64,000 nucleotides of DNA from Neoceratodus forsteri (Eukaryota; Chordata; Ceratodontiformes; Ceratodontidae), in assembly GCA_016271365.2 (NCBI GenBank), contig CM057450.1:1802098967-1802162966 (forward strand), read 5' to 3'. The notes beneath the pieces were generated by a model, which saw only the letters and a program-made list of their open reading frames with translations, was not told where the DNA came from and made no database searches. Each line of letters begins with the position of its first letter. The first letter of the stretch is position 1. Made by a program: the position numbers and the translations under genes. Positions 46,151 to 57,371 of the stretch are shown piece by piece.

Positions 46151-46556
46151 CCATTCCTCCCCGATGAACGTTTGGTACCCTCTCCCACTTTGCTGGACCT
46201 GCCCTTGACTGTAACCTCACTCCTTGTCCTTACTCCTCGCGGTCTTCATTAGCTCTTACTAATTATTTCTTCTCAGACTTTACCTCCACTTATTGCTAAC
46301 AATCTTTCCTCCTCCTACCAGGGTGCTTAATATTCTACTGCTATGCACTTAATTTTGTCTATATCCTACTATATTGCCTTTTGTTAGAATTATGTATTAC
46401 TATCATTGTTATTGTTCTTTACTGTTGTTTATACCAATCCTTCGACTTTTGTATGTTACTGGTGTATTTTGTTGACTATGATGATTGTCTAGTTCCCTGG
46501 ACCTGCTCTGATTTTTATGTTTTATGCACTTCTGTTATATTTTCTTGTACTCTCCA

Positions 46557-46585
46557 GGGTTGTGCCTGAAAATAGGCATTTTCTA
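46557..46585 (+). other. 3' hairpin tail of LINE-F
   Basis: GTGCCTGAAAATAGGCA occurs just before a T-rich/A-rich junction. It forms a GCCT/AGGC-type stem and is identical over 17 nt to the tail of V-SINE-like copy 2. Confidence 0.65.
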
Positions 46586-46604
46586 TTTTTTTTTTTTTAA
46601 TTAT

Positions 46605-47037
46605 TTTTTTTTTATTTTATTTAGTTTTTATTGACTGGGTAAGTGCACTAGACAAATCCTGCCTATTTTCAGGCACGACCCGGGAGGGGATACAGATGAA
46701 TGCCAACTGAGCTTGAACCAGATTAAGCTGTTGGTGGTATTTTTTTCGTGAATGAGGGAAATTTGGCCAGGACACCGGTAAAATTCCCTACTCTTTTCAA
46801 TAAGTGCCATGGGATCTTTAACATCCACCTGAACTACCGCCAATCCAGGCAGATGGGACCTCGATTTAACATCTCATCCAAAAGACGGCACCTCAGAAGT
46901 GCAGCACCCCTCTCATGCTGCACTACAGTGTCAGTACTGGAATATTAACCCAAGTGCCAGATGTGGGAGCTGAACCCACAGCCCTCTGATCTTCCAGCTT
47001 CAGAGGCGAGTGTGCTACCTACTGAGCCACTGACACT
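46605..47037 (-). mobile_element. V-SINE-like tRNA-derived SINE, copy 2
   Basis: A box: complement of CCTACTGAGCCA (47018-47029). B box: complement of about 46965-46977, GGTTCAGCTCC. It has the same conserved central block (complement of GGGATCTTTAACATCCACCT near 46808). The tail region is the complement of TGCCTATTTTCAGGCAC (46660-46676) followed by AGTCAATAAAAACTAAATA. It is slightly better preserved than copy 1. Confidence 0.8.
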
Positions 47038-47071
47038 GCAATGTCTAGCGATCTACCTGGTAATCAAAAAA

Positions 47072-47123
<52 letters not shown>

Positions 47124-47134
47124 ATATATATATA
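47072..47134 (+). repeat. GT/TA microsatellite
   Basis: GTGTGTG followed by a TA run, with one TGTG interruption. Confidence 0.95.
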
Positions 47135-47262
47135 GTATTTTTTTAAAGTGTGCTAAGAAGAACTAGCCTATTGGCACACTTTAAATAAAGTTATTCTGAC
47201 TTCTTTCTATGGTAATAACTTTTGTTTTACATTTTAAAGGCAGTTCTGAAAAAAAAAGTTAA

Positions 47263-47898
47263 TGTCAGGCACGTTCCACTTGTGCCTCGTCATCAAGGCA
47301 CAGGTCAGGAAGCATAGGAAAAACCAGGAGCAGTTGCAGAAGTCACAAAAAGTGTTTTATTAGTACTAGCAGTAACATAAAAAAATAAACTCATTCAGTA
47401 TAACTATTTACAAAGGCCAAATAAACATTCTTGTAAGTGTCAGGCAGGTGCAGGAAGAACACAGTATCCCAGAACTGAGGCCCTTCTCCACCGCTTCTTC
47501 TGAAAAAGGGCTTAAAAGCTGCTCTCAGGTTAACCCCTTGAGTTCCCAATAGCTTTTTGCAATCATCTCAAACCATAATCATATACATTTCAACAGTAAC
47601 ACTATAATTTCTAAACAAAGGAATCCCAATGTCAGTTACATTTCCACATAATGATTTGCATATATTGTTATACCTGCAGATCTGCAAGGGAGGAAAAAGA
47701 CAGAAACAGCAAGGGAAGACTGAGAGACAGTGAGAGGCAGAGAATTGCAAGACTGTCGGGGTGATCAAATCCTAGGTCTCACAGGAAAATGTGGTTTTGC
47801 AACTAGACAGACGAGATAGGAAAGGAAAGAACAGAACAGATCCCTGCATTCAAACTCTCCATAACAACTGGGACAGGGTCCTATTCAACCCTGTCACA
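47263..47898 (-). mobile_element. LTR-like segment (possible solo LTR)
   Basis: On the minus strand it starts TGTGACAGG and ends CCTGACA, a TG..CA-type inverted terminus. An AATAAAACACT signal lies at about 47357 (complement). No target duplication is found (left flank GTTAA, right flank TGCCT), so the boundaries may be wrong or altered. No coding content is seen. Confidence 0.4.
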
Positions 47899-47904
47899 TG
47901 CCTC

Positions 47905-49620
47905 ACTTAGTTGCAGTATTGTCCCAGCTGTAAAATGTATCAAAAAGTCACTATACCAGATACTGTGGAGTTCCTTTTTCTTCCTGGCTTAGTTGCCCAA
48001 ATCCTTTTTAAATGTGGGAGTTGCCTTCCGTTAAATTTATATAGGCAGCCTTTGCTGCGGTCTGTCCTTTATTGAGCGTGATCCTTATTTTCTTGGTTGT
48101 ACTGTGCAATGTACTGCAAAAGCGCTGGAGCATTTGGCACTTCTGTGGATCCCTCTCAGGTATCCGGCAGCTCCGAGGCTGTCAGGGTGCCGCTCCTACT
48201 GCTGCGTTCTTCTTCATCCAGATTTTTCTGCTGTGTGTTGTAGGATCAACGCTCCTTGCGTGCTTACCTTTCAGAGCTCAAGGCTCCATCAGAGCTCAGA
48301 GCAAATATATAGTGTGTTTTTGTATCTATTGTAGCTGTTATCTTTTTCATCTTTCCCCTTCCCCCAGGAAACATCTGGAAACGAGCTGTTACCAGCTCAG
48401 TATGTCTTCCTGGTAAAACCTTTGAAGTAAAGAGATAGATGCTTTATGTGCCATGTGCACCATCCATTCTAACGCCACTGAGCAAATGCTGTGTCTGTGG
48501 ATAGGTGCAATGCACGTGCTTGGATCAGTCTACTAACTTCACACAGGGTATATCCCTGTGGTCACAAGAAGAAGCAAGACATCTTGCTTCATGTTGGATT
48601 TTTTTGGTTGGTATCCCTTGTCACTTCTCTGTGAGCTTTGGACTTTGCCCATTCTGCCTGGAGCACGCCAGAGTAGATAACCACCTCTTGCTGCCCTAGG
48701 ACTCTCAATCCTATGACTCCTATGCCTATCATCCCTACTTTTCTCCCATCTTAAAGAGAAGAGGATTGTGAGTTGATCCTCAAGTTAATGCAGGTTATAT
48801 CAGGTAGCATGGCGTTGTTTGTTTTGGGGAGTGCAAACATCATTTTTGCCATCTCATTTGTAAGTGGGTGCCAGACTGGACTTTCCCTTCTGCTACTTGT
48901 GCTAGAGCCTTTTGCTCAGTTTTGCTGCCCTATATTTTTACCTGTCACTATCCTCACTCTGTCTGGCTAGTGGTAAGAGACTACCTGGGGGAGGGTTGCA
49001 GTGCCTACAGAGGATCCTTGTGCCTTCCAATAAGTTGTTTAGCACAACAAGGATACCAGTATATAAGGAAGCTTTCTCAGACCTACTATTTAGCGAAATA
49101 TGCTTTTATTAAACAAGCATCTTGCTGGCTGAAACAGTGCTATGACTGGACACCTGGAGCAGGAACCCCAGTGCTTCGAGGCTGTACAACACTTCTTCGT
49201 CAGTGGGAGCTCTGGGAATGGTAAGAGACTCTGGCTCTTTTTAGACCCAGTACCCTTGTGCCACCTGGTAAGCCCAAATCTTAGCCGTTGAGTTGGTAGT
49301 CCGAGTCTAACTGGTTATTTTATTTCCCATATCCTTTTACTATCCCTGTGGGCTACAAAGTATCTAGTTCTCTTTATTTTCTCCAACTTGTTTTCTCCTA
49401 GTGAACAGAACTAAGGTGCATGAGGGAGCCAACGACAGTTATTGGCTAGTGGGGCACCACGTGATGTGCGAGGCAACATCCGTAGTCGGCGTCTACGCCT
49501 CCCTAAAAAAAAAAAAAAAAAAAAGGAGCTCCCTCAGGGTCCTAGTGTTTCCAACCCTAGATCCATAAGTATGAATCAATGGTGAGGATATTCTGGAAGA
49601 TCAACAGTTATGTTAAGCAC
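47905..49620. other. Unassigned DNA ending in an A-run
   Basis: No protein similarity is recognised in the ORFs of 48072-49224. An A-run of about 21 bp at 49506-49526 may mark the end of an unidentified retroposon. Confidence 0.35.
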
Positions 49621-49629
49621 GTAATTTTC

Positions 49630-49790
49630 ATTTGCACACACACACACACCCTGGAGTGTTTTACTGCAGCTATAAAATGGGTTTAAATTTAATAATAAGT
49701 AAAACACAAGTTTTGTATTAAAAATAGTTTATTATCATTTAAAAATGTATCCTCACACCACAGAGAAAGTAGCCCCTCTAACATTCACTT
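49630..49790. repeat. Half copy of the fold-back family
   Basis: ACACCCTGGAGTGTTTTACT and ATAAAATGGG (49645-49680), then TTTTGTATTAAAAATAGTTT, resemble 25690-25790 (ACACCCTGGAGTGGTTTATT, then an ATACAAATGGG block and TTTTTGTATTTTAAATCATT). Only one arm is present. Confidence 0.55.
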
Positions 49791-50154
49791 AAATAGAATG
49801 CACCCAAAATATTTAGAATTGGATACCATGGAATTCAAGAGTTTAAAGTTCTACTCATTTCCACTGGCAGAATGTTTACCACACAGACAGACGTCTGAAG
49901 GCCTCATATGAAGCCATGGCCTCAATTTTATCATGGGCAGGGTAAGCAGCAGAGATTTCCTGATGAACTGGTAAGTATAGATGGGGATTTTTCATGGTCA
50001 CCATACACTAGACATTAAAACTGTGAATAGTACTTATTTTTGTTTTTAAATTTGTTCATATGTGTAAGGAGGGTTCGTGGAGAGGACAGTGTTTATATGT
50101 GTAAAGGGGATCATGAGAGGAAAGAACACGTAATTGTTTATTTTTTAAATAGCT

Positions 50155-51400
50155 TCATTCTTCCTGAGTCAAACAGGTCCACCCGAGGAATGCCCCAGTG
50201 GAGAACAGACTTGTACCACTGCAGGAGAGACACTGCGGAGAAGCAATGCCTATCCAGCCAGGGCATTGGGCCAGAGATTGTTGGAGGCTCCTGCCAAATG
50301 GATAGCTAGGAGATCCACCTCCAGGCTGATCACTGAGAGACCACGTGGTGTAGAGAGTCCTGCAGAAGCTGGGGTGAGCGCCCCGCCTGCCGGTTGAAAC
50401 AGTACATGGTCGTGGTGTTATCCGTCTAGACCTGAACCACTTGGACTCGCGTACAATGGAGTGAAGGCGGTGAGGCTGGTCGAATGCTCGGAGCTCCAGC
50501 AGGTTGATGTGGCATGATGACTCCTGAGGGTGACCAGAGGCATTGGGCTCTGTGCTCCCCATGGGCATCCCAACCCATCGAGAGGCGCCGTTCGTGAGAG
50601 TGACCGTCGGTTGGGGCGGACAAACAGGATACCCTCCTGCAGATGAGCTGGAATGAGCCGCCACCACTGGAGACCGCTCCACATCTCCTGGGTCACCGTT
50701 ACCGCTGGTCCAGAGGACCGAGCTGCATCTCATTGGCAGGTCAACCCCATTGCAGCAGACGCATGTGCAAGCAGGCCTAACGACCACGTGCTTGCATCTG
50801 TTGGCGCAGCAGTACGGAGCGCAGGAAGCCCGGTGAAAGGCCACTGCTCAACCAGAAATGACTGGCATGAGGGAAGTACCGCCCTGTCCGGGCCGAGTCG
50901 TGTTTCTGCTCAACAGACAGCTTCTGCCCGATGAACTGGAATCATCCCATGGCATGCATAGTTCTGACTTGGCCTCTGATGAGGAGGCCAGCACCTGAGA
51001 GCAGGCCTGGAGGGCCAGATCCCTGGACCGCTCCACCTCCATCTGGGAGTGGCCTGCAATCAGCCAGTCATCCAGGTAAGGGATACACCGAGCCCTGCCA
51101 GGAATGCTGCCACCACTGCCATGCATTGGTGAAGACCCGGGAGCTGAGAGGTCAAGGGCATGGTCCGAACTCATGAGCATCCTCTACCATGAAGCGGAGG
51201 ATCTCTGGTGATTTGGATTTGATTGGGACGTGAAAGAACGCGTCCTGAAGGTTCTAGAGAACAGAAACCACACGCCTTGTTTCCAAGGATGGAATGATCT
51301 GAGCCAGAGTGACCATCCTGAAGGTGCAAGACCTTAGGAACTTGTTCAGGTCGTGTAGGTCAAGAATGGGGCAGCCTCCGTCCATTTTTGGGACTGGAAG
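50155..51400 (-). pseudogene. DIRS-A reverse transcriptase/RNase H (3' part)
   Basis: The RT catalytic box is intact: CIPYLDDWLIAGHSQMEVER (about 51085-51026). RNase H begins with VTLTNGASRWVG (about 50600) and GSTEPNASGHPQESSCHINL plus LELRAF, in which the first catalytic Asp (TDAS in B and C) is changed to NGAS. Frameshifts separate the palm from RNase H. The reading ends in a stop at 50155 (GWTCLTQEE). Confidence 0.75.
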
Positions 51401-53877
51401 CACCTGGACATAAACCCTGTTTGAGGTGGGTCCTGCAGCCTCCGATCACCTCCTTCTGTAGAGGCTGTGTCGCTCTCGGACGAGTCGGTCAGAGAGGTGA
51501 CACCCAGCTCCCCGTAAGCACGGCTCGACAGGGTGGGGACTGCTCACCCAGAGGCAGACCTCGCTCACCACTTCAACACCCAGCGGTCCGTGGTGATAAC
51601 GGGACCAGGCGGAAGCTGAAGTGGTTGAGCCTCCCCGCGAGAGGAACTGAGGATTGGCGAGGTTGGGGTGGCACCCTCAACCCGTCACTGGGCAGGCTGA
51701 GTGGAGGACTGGCCGGAGTCGCCTGGGCCTTTTCCTCCCTCACCCTGCTGAGGAAGCAGCAGGCTTGGTGTTGGGGTGCTAGTGCAGGCCTGCTGGCCCT
51801 GATGCTGGTGTTGCTGGGCTGGACGTGCCGCAGGGGGCTGAAGGGTGAACGCTGCTGCTGGTGGCCTTTGTGCTTCTGGGCAGTGGGCCGAGGTCCAAGG
51901 TATGCTGGACTTCTCGATCCATTGTAGATGACCTCCTCCCGGGACGATACAGGCTGGGTACCCAAGAAGGCGATCTGCCGGCTTGTGCTGGTGTCTGCTG
52001 TAAGGTGAGTCCAGACCAAGCTCTGCGGTGCATGGCCACTGGCGGCCGCTACTGACTGGGCACAAGTCAGCACAACCAAGGAAGTTTGGGCTGATGTTTG
52101 GCCACCGCCTTTCCCTGATCCTCGCACTGGTTGACCGTCGCCTGAAGGTCAGCGGAGAAGAGAATCACCTCATCCAGGAGCCCAAGAGGGAGTGTAAAGT
52201 GTGCCATCTGTAACGCCGAGATAGCTTCCGTCAAGGCCTAGGGAGGAAGCAGCATAAACTTTACGCCCCGAGCAGTCCAGTTTCTTGGACTCCTTGTCGG
52301 GTGGCTTGTCCACATCCCGAGCATTTTCGGAATGCCGGAAAACGCTGTCGGTCACTAACTCCTCCGCAGAGGGGTGCTCCGAGAAACCGGAGAGTGACCC
52401 AGTAGGGACAGCATACTTCTAAGCCATCCTGGCTGAAGGTGCTGGACAAGAAGCTGGCGCTGCCACAACTCCAGAGCCAGGCCAACAATGGCTTCAGCCA
52501 CGGTAAGGCCTCCATGGAGAATCCTCGGGCCAGTATCTCCGTGAGGGATACTGGCCCATTTTGAGGCGGGTTCGACTTGCCATCCCAGCAGCGACTCTGA
52601 GATGAGTCAAGCATACCCAAGAACGAGGATGGGCTCTGGTCCACGGACTGACCCCCCAGTGGACTCCAGGTCAAGCGGTCTAGAGAACAAGGAGGAGTAA
52701 TGGTCAGACTCCGAGGAGTCTACGAACAGCTGCCGAGCGCCTGAGCCACCCTCCACCTGCCGAGGACGATCGAGAGTGAGGGTGACCGACAAAGTGTGGG
52801 GCAAACCTTGACACGACCGAGAATCCTTGGTCGGGGCCCCAGTCTTCGGTTGTGGAGGTGGAGGTTCCACCACAATGGGTGGTGCAGCCGGTTTCGGATG
52901 AACAACTGGTGCTGGCTTCGGCTCCTCGACCACAACGAGAGGATATTTCGTCTGCTCTGGTGACAGCCACTTAATGGCCAGGGAAGGCGACGGAGTCGGC
53001 TTGTTCCCAGACAAAAGGAGCTGCTGCCACATCAGATCCTTGTAGCGCCGATGCAACTTACGCTGGAGCCTATCCTCCAAGGAGGACGATGAGGATGAGC
53101 GGCACCGCCGCTTTCCACGGTGCCGAGACCAAGACTGTCGACGGCGGGACCGGCTGGACCTGGAAGAGGTCAGAGACCGAGACCTTCGGGGATTCCGAGG
53201 GTGGGTCAGAAAGGGAGCGGGGGAAACCGGCTCCTCCCTTGGCTCAGGGACCTTAACCGGGGACGCCGGCACAGGCAAGTCCTCGGTTTACACCGGGCGA
53301 ACCGGTGAAGAAGGGTTGTCGGCTTCTCCAGTCGACAAACCGTCCGATGGGTCGAGAAAAATCTCGACCGCATCGACGGATGTCTGGCAGTGGCCTTAGC
53401 CGCAACCTCGATCAAAGTCGAAGTGGACCTCTCCCGCTCCCACGAATGTTGACGGTGGGACTTACCTTTGTGGTCCTTCTGTTTGGACCGAAAGGAATGT
53501 CCCGATGGCCCCTCTCCCTTGGTGGAGAGGGATTGACAAAGCTCCTTAAAAGAAGCTGTATAGGAGGAGCCCAAGGAGAGCGGGATAAATGCCGCGACCC
53601 AGGAAGATGATGATGTGGCCTGGGCTGCTTCCTCCTCCAGGGCGATCATCTGCTCCAGCTGTTCTGCCAAGCCCACCGCCGTGGAAACCGCCCAACGGGC
53701 CTCCTTCGACTTGACTGGAGGATAACGTTTTTCTGGTCGCCCCAACTGCAAATCGGCGCTGGTCCTCAAGACCCAGCTGAAAAAGATTTGCAAAACTCTA
53801 AGCCTGCCAGTCATGGTAGTGTCCAAGGCAATAAACGCACGTGGAGTGCGGGTCAGTGCGGGACATCTTCTGCCCAC
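51400..53877 (-). pseudogene. DIRS-A gag-like ORF and gag/RT junction
   Basis: The long open stretch 53877-53206 starts MGRRCPALTRTPRAFIALDT and has KGEGPSGHSFRSKQKDHKGK (basic, Lys-rich) plus SR-rich sequence. A second frame (53278-52607) contains an RS-rich block SRSSRSRRRQSWSRHRGKRR and a Pro-rich EPKPAPVVHPKPAAPPIVVE segment. Arg/Ser- and Pro-rich character is usual for DIRS gag ORFs. Frame changes near 53250 and 52600 break it. Confidence 0.65.
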
Positions 53878-54025
53878 AGGGGCACCGACGAAATCAGGAA
53901 GTCAATTAATCCATCGCAGCCGCAAGGGAAAGTGAAGACTGAAGTCTTTTAAATGTTAGGATTATTTTCGGTTTAACCGAAGAGTGTGAATCCAGGCCTA
54001 AAATGCAAAGCGTTAAGGAGGGAAA

Positions 54026-54422
54026 GTACAGTTACGTAAGAACTTACCGTAACAGTAGATCTTCGAGAACAGCTCTTGCAGCAGGTTACACCATTAGGAC
54101 CGAAGCCGCCAGGCGCTAGGACCCCACGGAAAAATTCTAGCTAGCTAACTACAGGGGACATTGACGTCGGTCCGTCTCGGCGTCAGGCGTGGTACAAGGT
54201 GGCGGCGCTGGTGATCCCCAGATTCTCCCCTCCGGAGACTTCTTGCCGCAGGCTGACATCAAAATGGGAGACCTAGGATTCGCCGTCAGAAGACAGAAAG
54301 ATAACAATTCCTGCTCAGAAAGACTGAGCCATGCTTCCTCAAGGGGAAGGTGGGGAGGAGTACCTGCTGCAAGAGCTGTTCTCGAAGATCTACTGTTACG
54401 GTAAGTTCTTACGTAACTGTAC
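54026..54422. repeat. DIRS-B terminal-site pair (right end and ICR)
   Basis: CAGTTACGTAAGAACTTACC plus GTAACAGTAGATCTTCGAGA at 54029-54068 and its inverted copy at 54381-54422 differ at almost no position. Each contains an imperfect palindrome, GTTACGTAAG / CTTACCGTAAC, around AA. Confidence 0.85.
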
Positions 54423-54499
54423 TATCTTACTTGAGACACAGCTCTTCGCAGCCAGATGCCCTGGGACTGATTCCCAAAAGCAGTACGCTGTCAGAAAAT

Positions 54500-55640
54500 C
54501 CGGGAGGAGGAAAATAAGGATAAAACCGGGTCTGAACCTGGGACAGGAGACCCTGAAATGCGGCCAAGCCAAAACCAGCCCTTGGCGAGTAAGCGTGTCC
54601 AGGCTATAATGCCTGATAAAGGTATGCAGGAACTCAAGTGGCTGCAGCGCATATAGCAGAAGTGGAAGCTTTTGAGCGCTGCAAAGAAGTAGCCACCCTC
54701 TAGTGGAATGACCCCGGACTGTACCGGGAGGGGCTTTTGTTTGATACCATAACAGTGAGAAATACACTGGACAAGCCAGCGAAAGGACTGTTTGGATACT
54801 GATTGGCCCATCATTCTCAGAGGAGGAAATGAAAAGCTGCTCAGAACTACGAAAGGACTGAGTTCTGTTGAGGTAAAACCTCAGGCTGCGGTGAACATCC
54901 AGGGTATGGAGCAGAGCCTCTCCTCTATTAGAGTAGTTGGAAGTAGACCGGAAGGTCGATATCCTGGTTCAGAGAGAGGAAGAAACCACCTTAGGCAAGA
55001 ATTTAGGGTTCGTCCTCAAGGATACTCTGTCCGGTGGAAAACTAAATAAAGCTCTTTGCATGAGCGTGAAGTTCGAATTCTTCTTGCCGAGTGGCACAGC
55101 AACTAAAACAACGTTTTTCCGCGACAGAAAGCGTAGCTCGCAATCCATGACAGGTTCAAAGGGAGCGTGGGCTGTTCAAGGACAAAAAGCAAATCCCATG
55201 GAGCACAGGGTCTCTAATGGAGGCCCACAAGGTGCAACACTCCTAGAAATTCGAAGGCGTCCACCTGAAGCCACTGTCACGATTTCCACAGAGTGGTAAG
55301 CGAAAATAACAAGGTGCACTTTAATGAGGAGTATGCTAGACCCGAATGAAAGAGGGAGAACAAATATTCTAATATTACTCCCACAGGACAACCTAAAGGG
55401 AAGGTCGGCGTGCTCGCGACCATACACAAAACGGCGCCATTTCATGGCGTCACGTCGTATCGTTGTTGACTTTCTGGCTGCAGAAAGGACTTCTGCAACC
55501 CTTCAGACCCGTGACGCTAAAATGGCTATGTCTCTAGGAGCCAAGCATGCAGGTTCAAGGAGCGTAGGTCCGGGTGGACAAGTGAACCCTTCTCCTGAGA
55601 CAGTAAGTGGGAGCTGAGCGGCAACGGGAGCGGGGTTCCC
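54500..55640 (-). pseudogene. DIRS-B tyrosine recombinase
   Basis: N-terminal part: LLAARKSTT-like start, AMKWRRFVYGREHADLP (about 55450-55390), SSLKVHLVIFAYHS. Middle: VSLRTNPKFLPKVVSSSL. C-terminus: the HxxR box in VRGHSTRGWLLLCSA (54690), then LEFLHTFIRHYSLDTLTRQG with the catalytic-Tyr position HYSLD (about 54590). HSTR is intact here, unlike HSTK in element D. One or more frameshifts interrupt the middle. Confidence 0.75.
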
Positions 55641-55899
55641 GAGATAGTTGAATCAACAAAGGGAACCAAATCTGTCTGGGCCAAAATGGGGCCACTAGGA
55701 TCATTATTGCGTGCTCCCTGCGCAGTTTGAGAAGAACTCTCTGGATCAACGGGAAAGGAGGGAAAGCGTAGAGGAATCTGTTGGCCCAGGAGAGGGATAA
55801 CGCTGGCCTCGCCAGAAAACACCAGGCCCTGGATCTAGCGAGCAAAAATTGGGCAGTTTTGCGTTGGATGGGGAGGCGAACAAGTCCAGATCTGGAGTT

Positions 55900-57371
55900 C
55901 CCATCAAGAAACAGATCCTCTGCTACCTCTTGAAGGAGTTCCATTCGTGGACTCTGGCCTGAGAACGACTCAGGCCGCCTGCAACCGTGTTGTCCACTCC
56001 GGGACGCACAGTGATCAGATTCGCGCCGTGTCAGATTACCCAATCCCAAACTCTCATGGCCTCCTGCAAAGGGGGTGAAGTGCGCCTCCTTGTTTGTTGA
56101 GGTAATACATCACCGCCGTGTTGTCTGTCTGAAGTAGAGACACGGTGGATAACTGACTGAAAAGCCTGCAGGGCATAGAGGACCGCTCTCATTTCCAGCA
56201 CGTTGATGTGAAGGTGAGCTTCCATCTGGGTCCACGTACCCTGGGACTTTACCCCGTCCAGGTGTGCCCCCCACCCAAGACCGGAAGCGTCTGTGGTGAG
56301 GGTGACCTCCGGGGACGGCGCAATGAACGGGACGCCTGATGAGAGCGACCCTGGGGCTAGCCACCACTGCCAGTCTTGAATCACTGAACTGTGAGTCTGA
56401 CCGGATGCTGCAAGTGGTCTTGCCTTTGGTCCCATTGCACTTTGAGCATCCACTGAGTAATGCGCTGTGAGTCTTGAGCGAAGGGACAGTAGGAATGGCC
56501 GCAGCCATGTGTCCGAGCAAGCAAAGGACCGACCTGGCAGGTACAACCTTGCTTAGTGATAGGTCCCTTATGAGGGATCTGATGCGCTCCGCTCTGTCGG
56601 CCGGAAGAAAGGCTCTTCCCCGAACAGTGTCCAGAACTGCTCCTATGAACTGCAGTTTCTCGACGGTACCAGGAGAGACTTCGTGACTTATGAGGGATGC
56701 CCAGGGATCGGAACAGATCCTGGGTGCTTTGATTGCAAGAAGCAACGCTCTCTGGAGGCGCCATGAGAAGCCAGTCGCCCAGGTATGGAACACGAGTGCC
56801 CTGTCTCCTCAGAGACGCTGCCACAACTGCCATGCACTTGGTAAAGACCCTTGGTGCGGAAGACAGTCCGGAAGGAAGGGCCTCGAACTGGAAGGTGGTG
56901 GTCGAGAAACTCGAGCGCAGGAACCTTCTGTCGCCTGAGCTCAGGGATGTGCAGGTAGGCATCCTGCATGTCTAGAGACTAAAAAGGCGTCCCGTTTGAG
57001 CATGGGGATAAGACCCTGAAGGGTCACCATACGCGAATCTCTTGTAAGTGACCGACATTGTAGGTGGCTGAGGTCCCATTGGACTTGAGGTCCCTGTTTC
57101 TTGGGAACCAGGAAGAAGTGGGAATAGTATCCTAGTCTCTCTGGTTCTTCTGGGACGTATTCTATCGCTCCCTTTCGTAGTAGCAGAGTACTTCTTGCCA
57201 GATCAAGGCTTTATGCTTACCCTGATACCGGAGAGCAAAGGAGTCCTCGAGGGTGGCTTTCCTCACGAATTCTATAAAGTGGCCTAGACTGACCAACTGA
57301 AGAACCCACCTGTCGGTGGTAATGGCCTCGCCATCCCGGCAGGAAGTTTCGCAATGCGACTTCCGACTCAT
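55900..57371 (-). pseudogene. DIRS-B reverse transcriptase and RNase H
   Basis: The entry segment LSLGHFIEFVRKATLED-like (57300) is followed by GYYSHFFLVPKKQG (57130-57090). Palm: a DMQDAYLHIPELRRQ block (56970), FEALPSGLSSAPRVFTKCMA (56885) and the catalytic box VPYLGDWLLMAPPES (56780), in which LDD has become LGD. RNase H: EVTLTTDASGLGWGAHLDGV (56320), then HINVLEMRAVLYALQAF (56215). The 3' block runs FPPFPLIQRVLLKLRREHA, MILVAPFWPRQIWFPLL. The loss of the catalytic Asp makes the RT inactive. Confidence 0.8.

Larger units (their letters stand above)
39700..46585 (+). mobile_element. L2/CR1-type LINE (element LINE-F) with nested insertions
   Basis: Plus-strand order: pyrimidine-rich leader, 2A-like motif (40249-40275), start of the endonuclease near 40320, insertion G (40372-42535), endonuclease (42540-43400), RT (43628-44940 with a MITE inside), C-terminal part (44940-46150 with a V-SINE-like element inside) and a 3' tail with a GCCTGAAAATAGGC hairpin at 46564-46577. 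The three insertions account for most of the extra length. Confidence 0.8.
50150..54020 (-). mobile_element. DIRS retrotransposon A, lacking the recombinase end
   Basis: Minus strand: gag (53877-52261), RT (about 51950-50860), RNase H (50844-50155). Sequence similarity stops at about 50150; the recombinase and right repeat are missing. The 5' end abuts the right terminus of element B at 54025. The high G+C and CpG content differs from the flanking A+T-rich DNA. Confidence 0.8.

Noticed and set aside
48072..49224. Possible host coding exons
   Set aside because: ORFs show no domain-like composition and no consistent splice sites.
51388..51927. Plus-strand 179-residue ORF
   Set aside because: It is the antisense shadow of the DIRS-A gag/RT region.
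54381..54422. Splice donor (GGTAAGT) in the DIRS terminal motif
   Set aside because: The match is part of the conserved palindrome, occurs in both orientations and has no paired acceptor.
55270..55500. Insertion within DIRS-B recombinase
   Set aside because: The minus-strand frame (AMKWRRFVYGREH.., SSLKVHLVIFAYHS) shows this is ordinary recombinase sequence.
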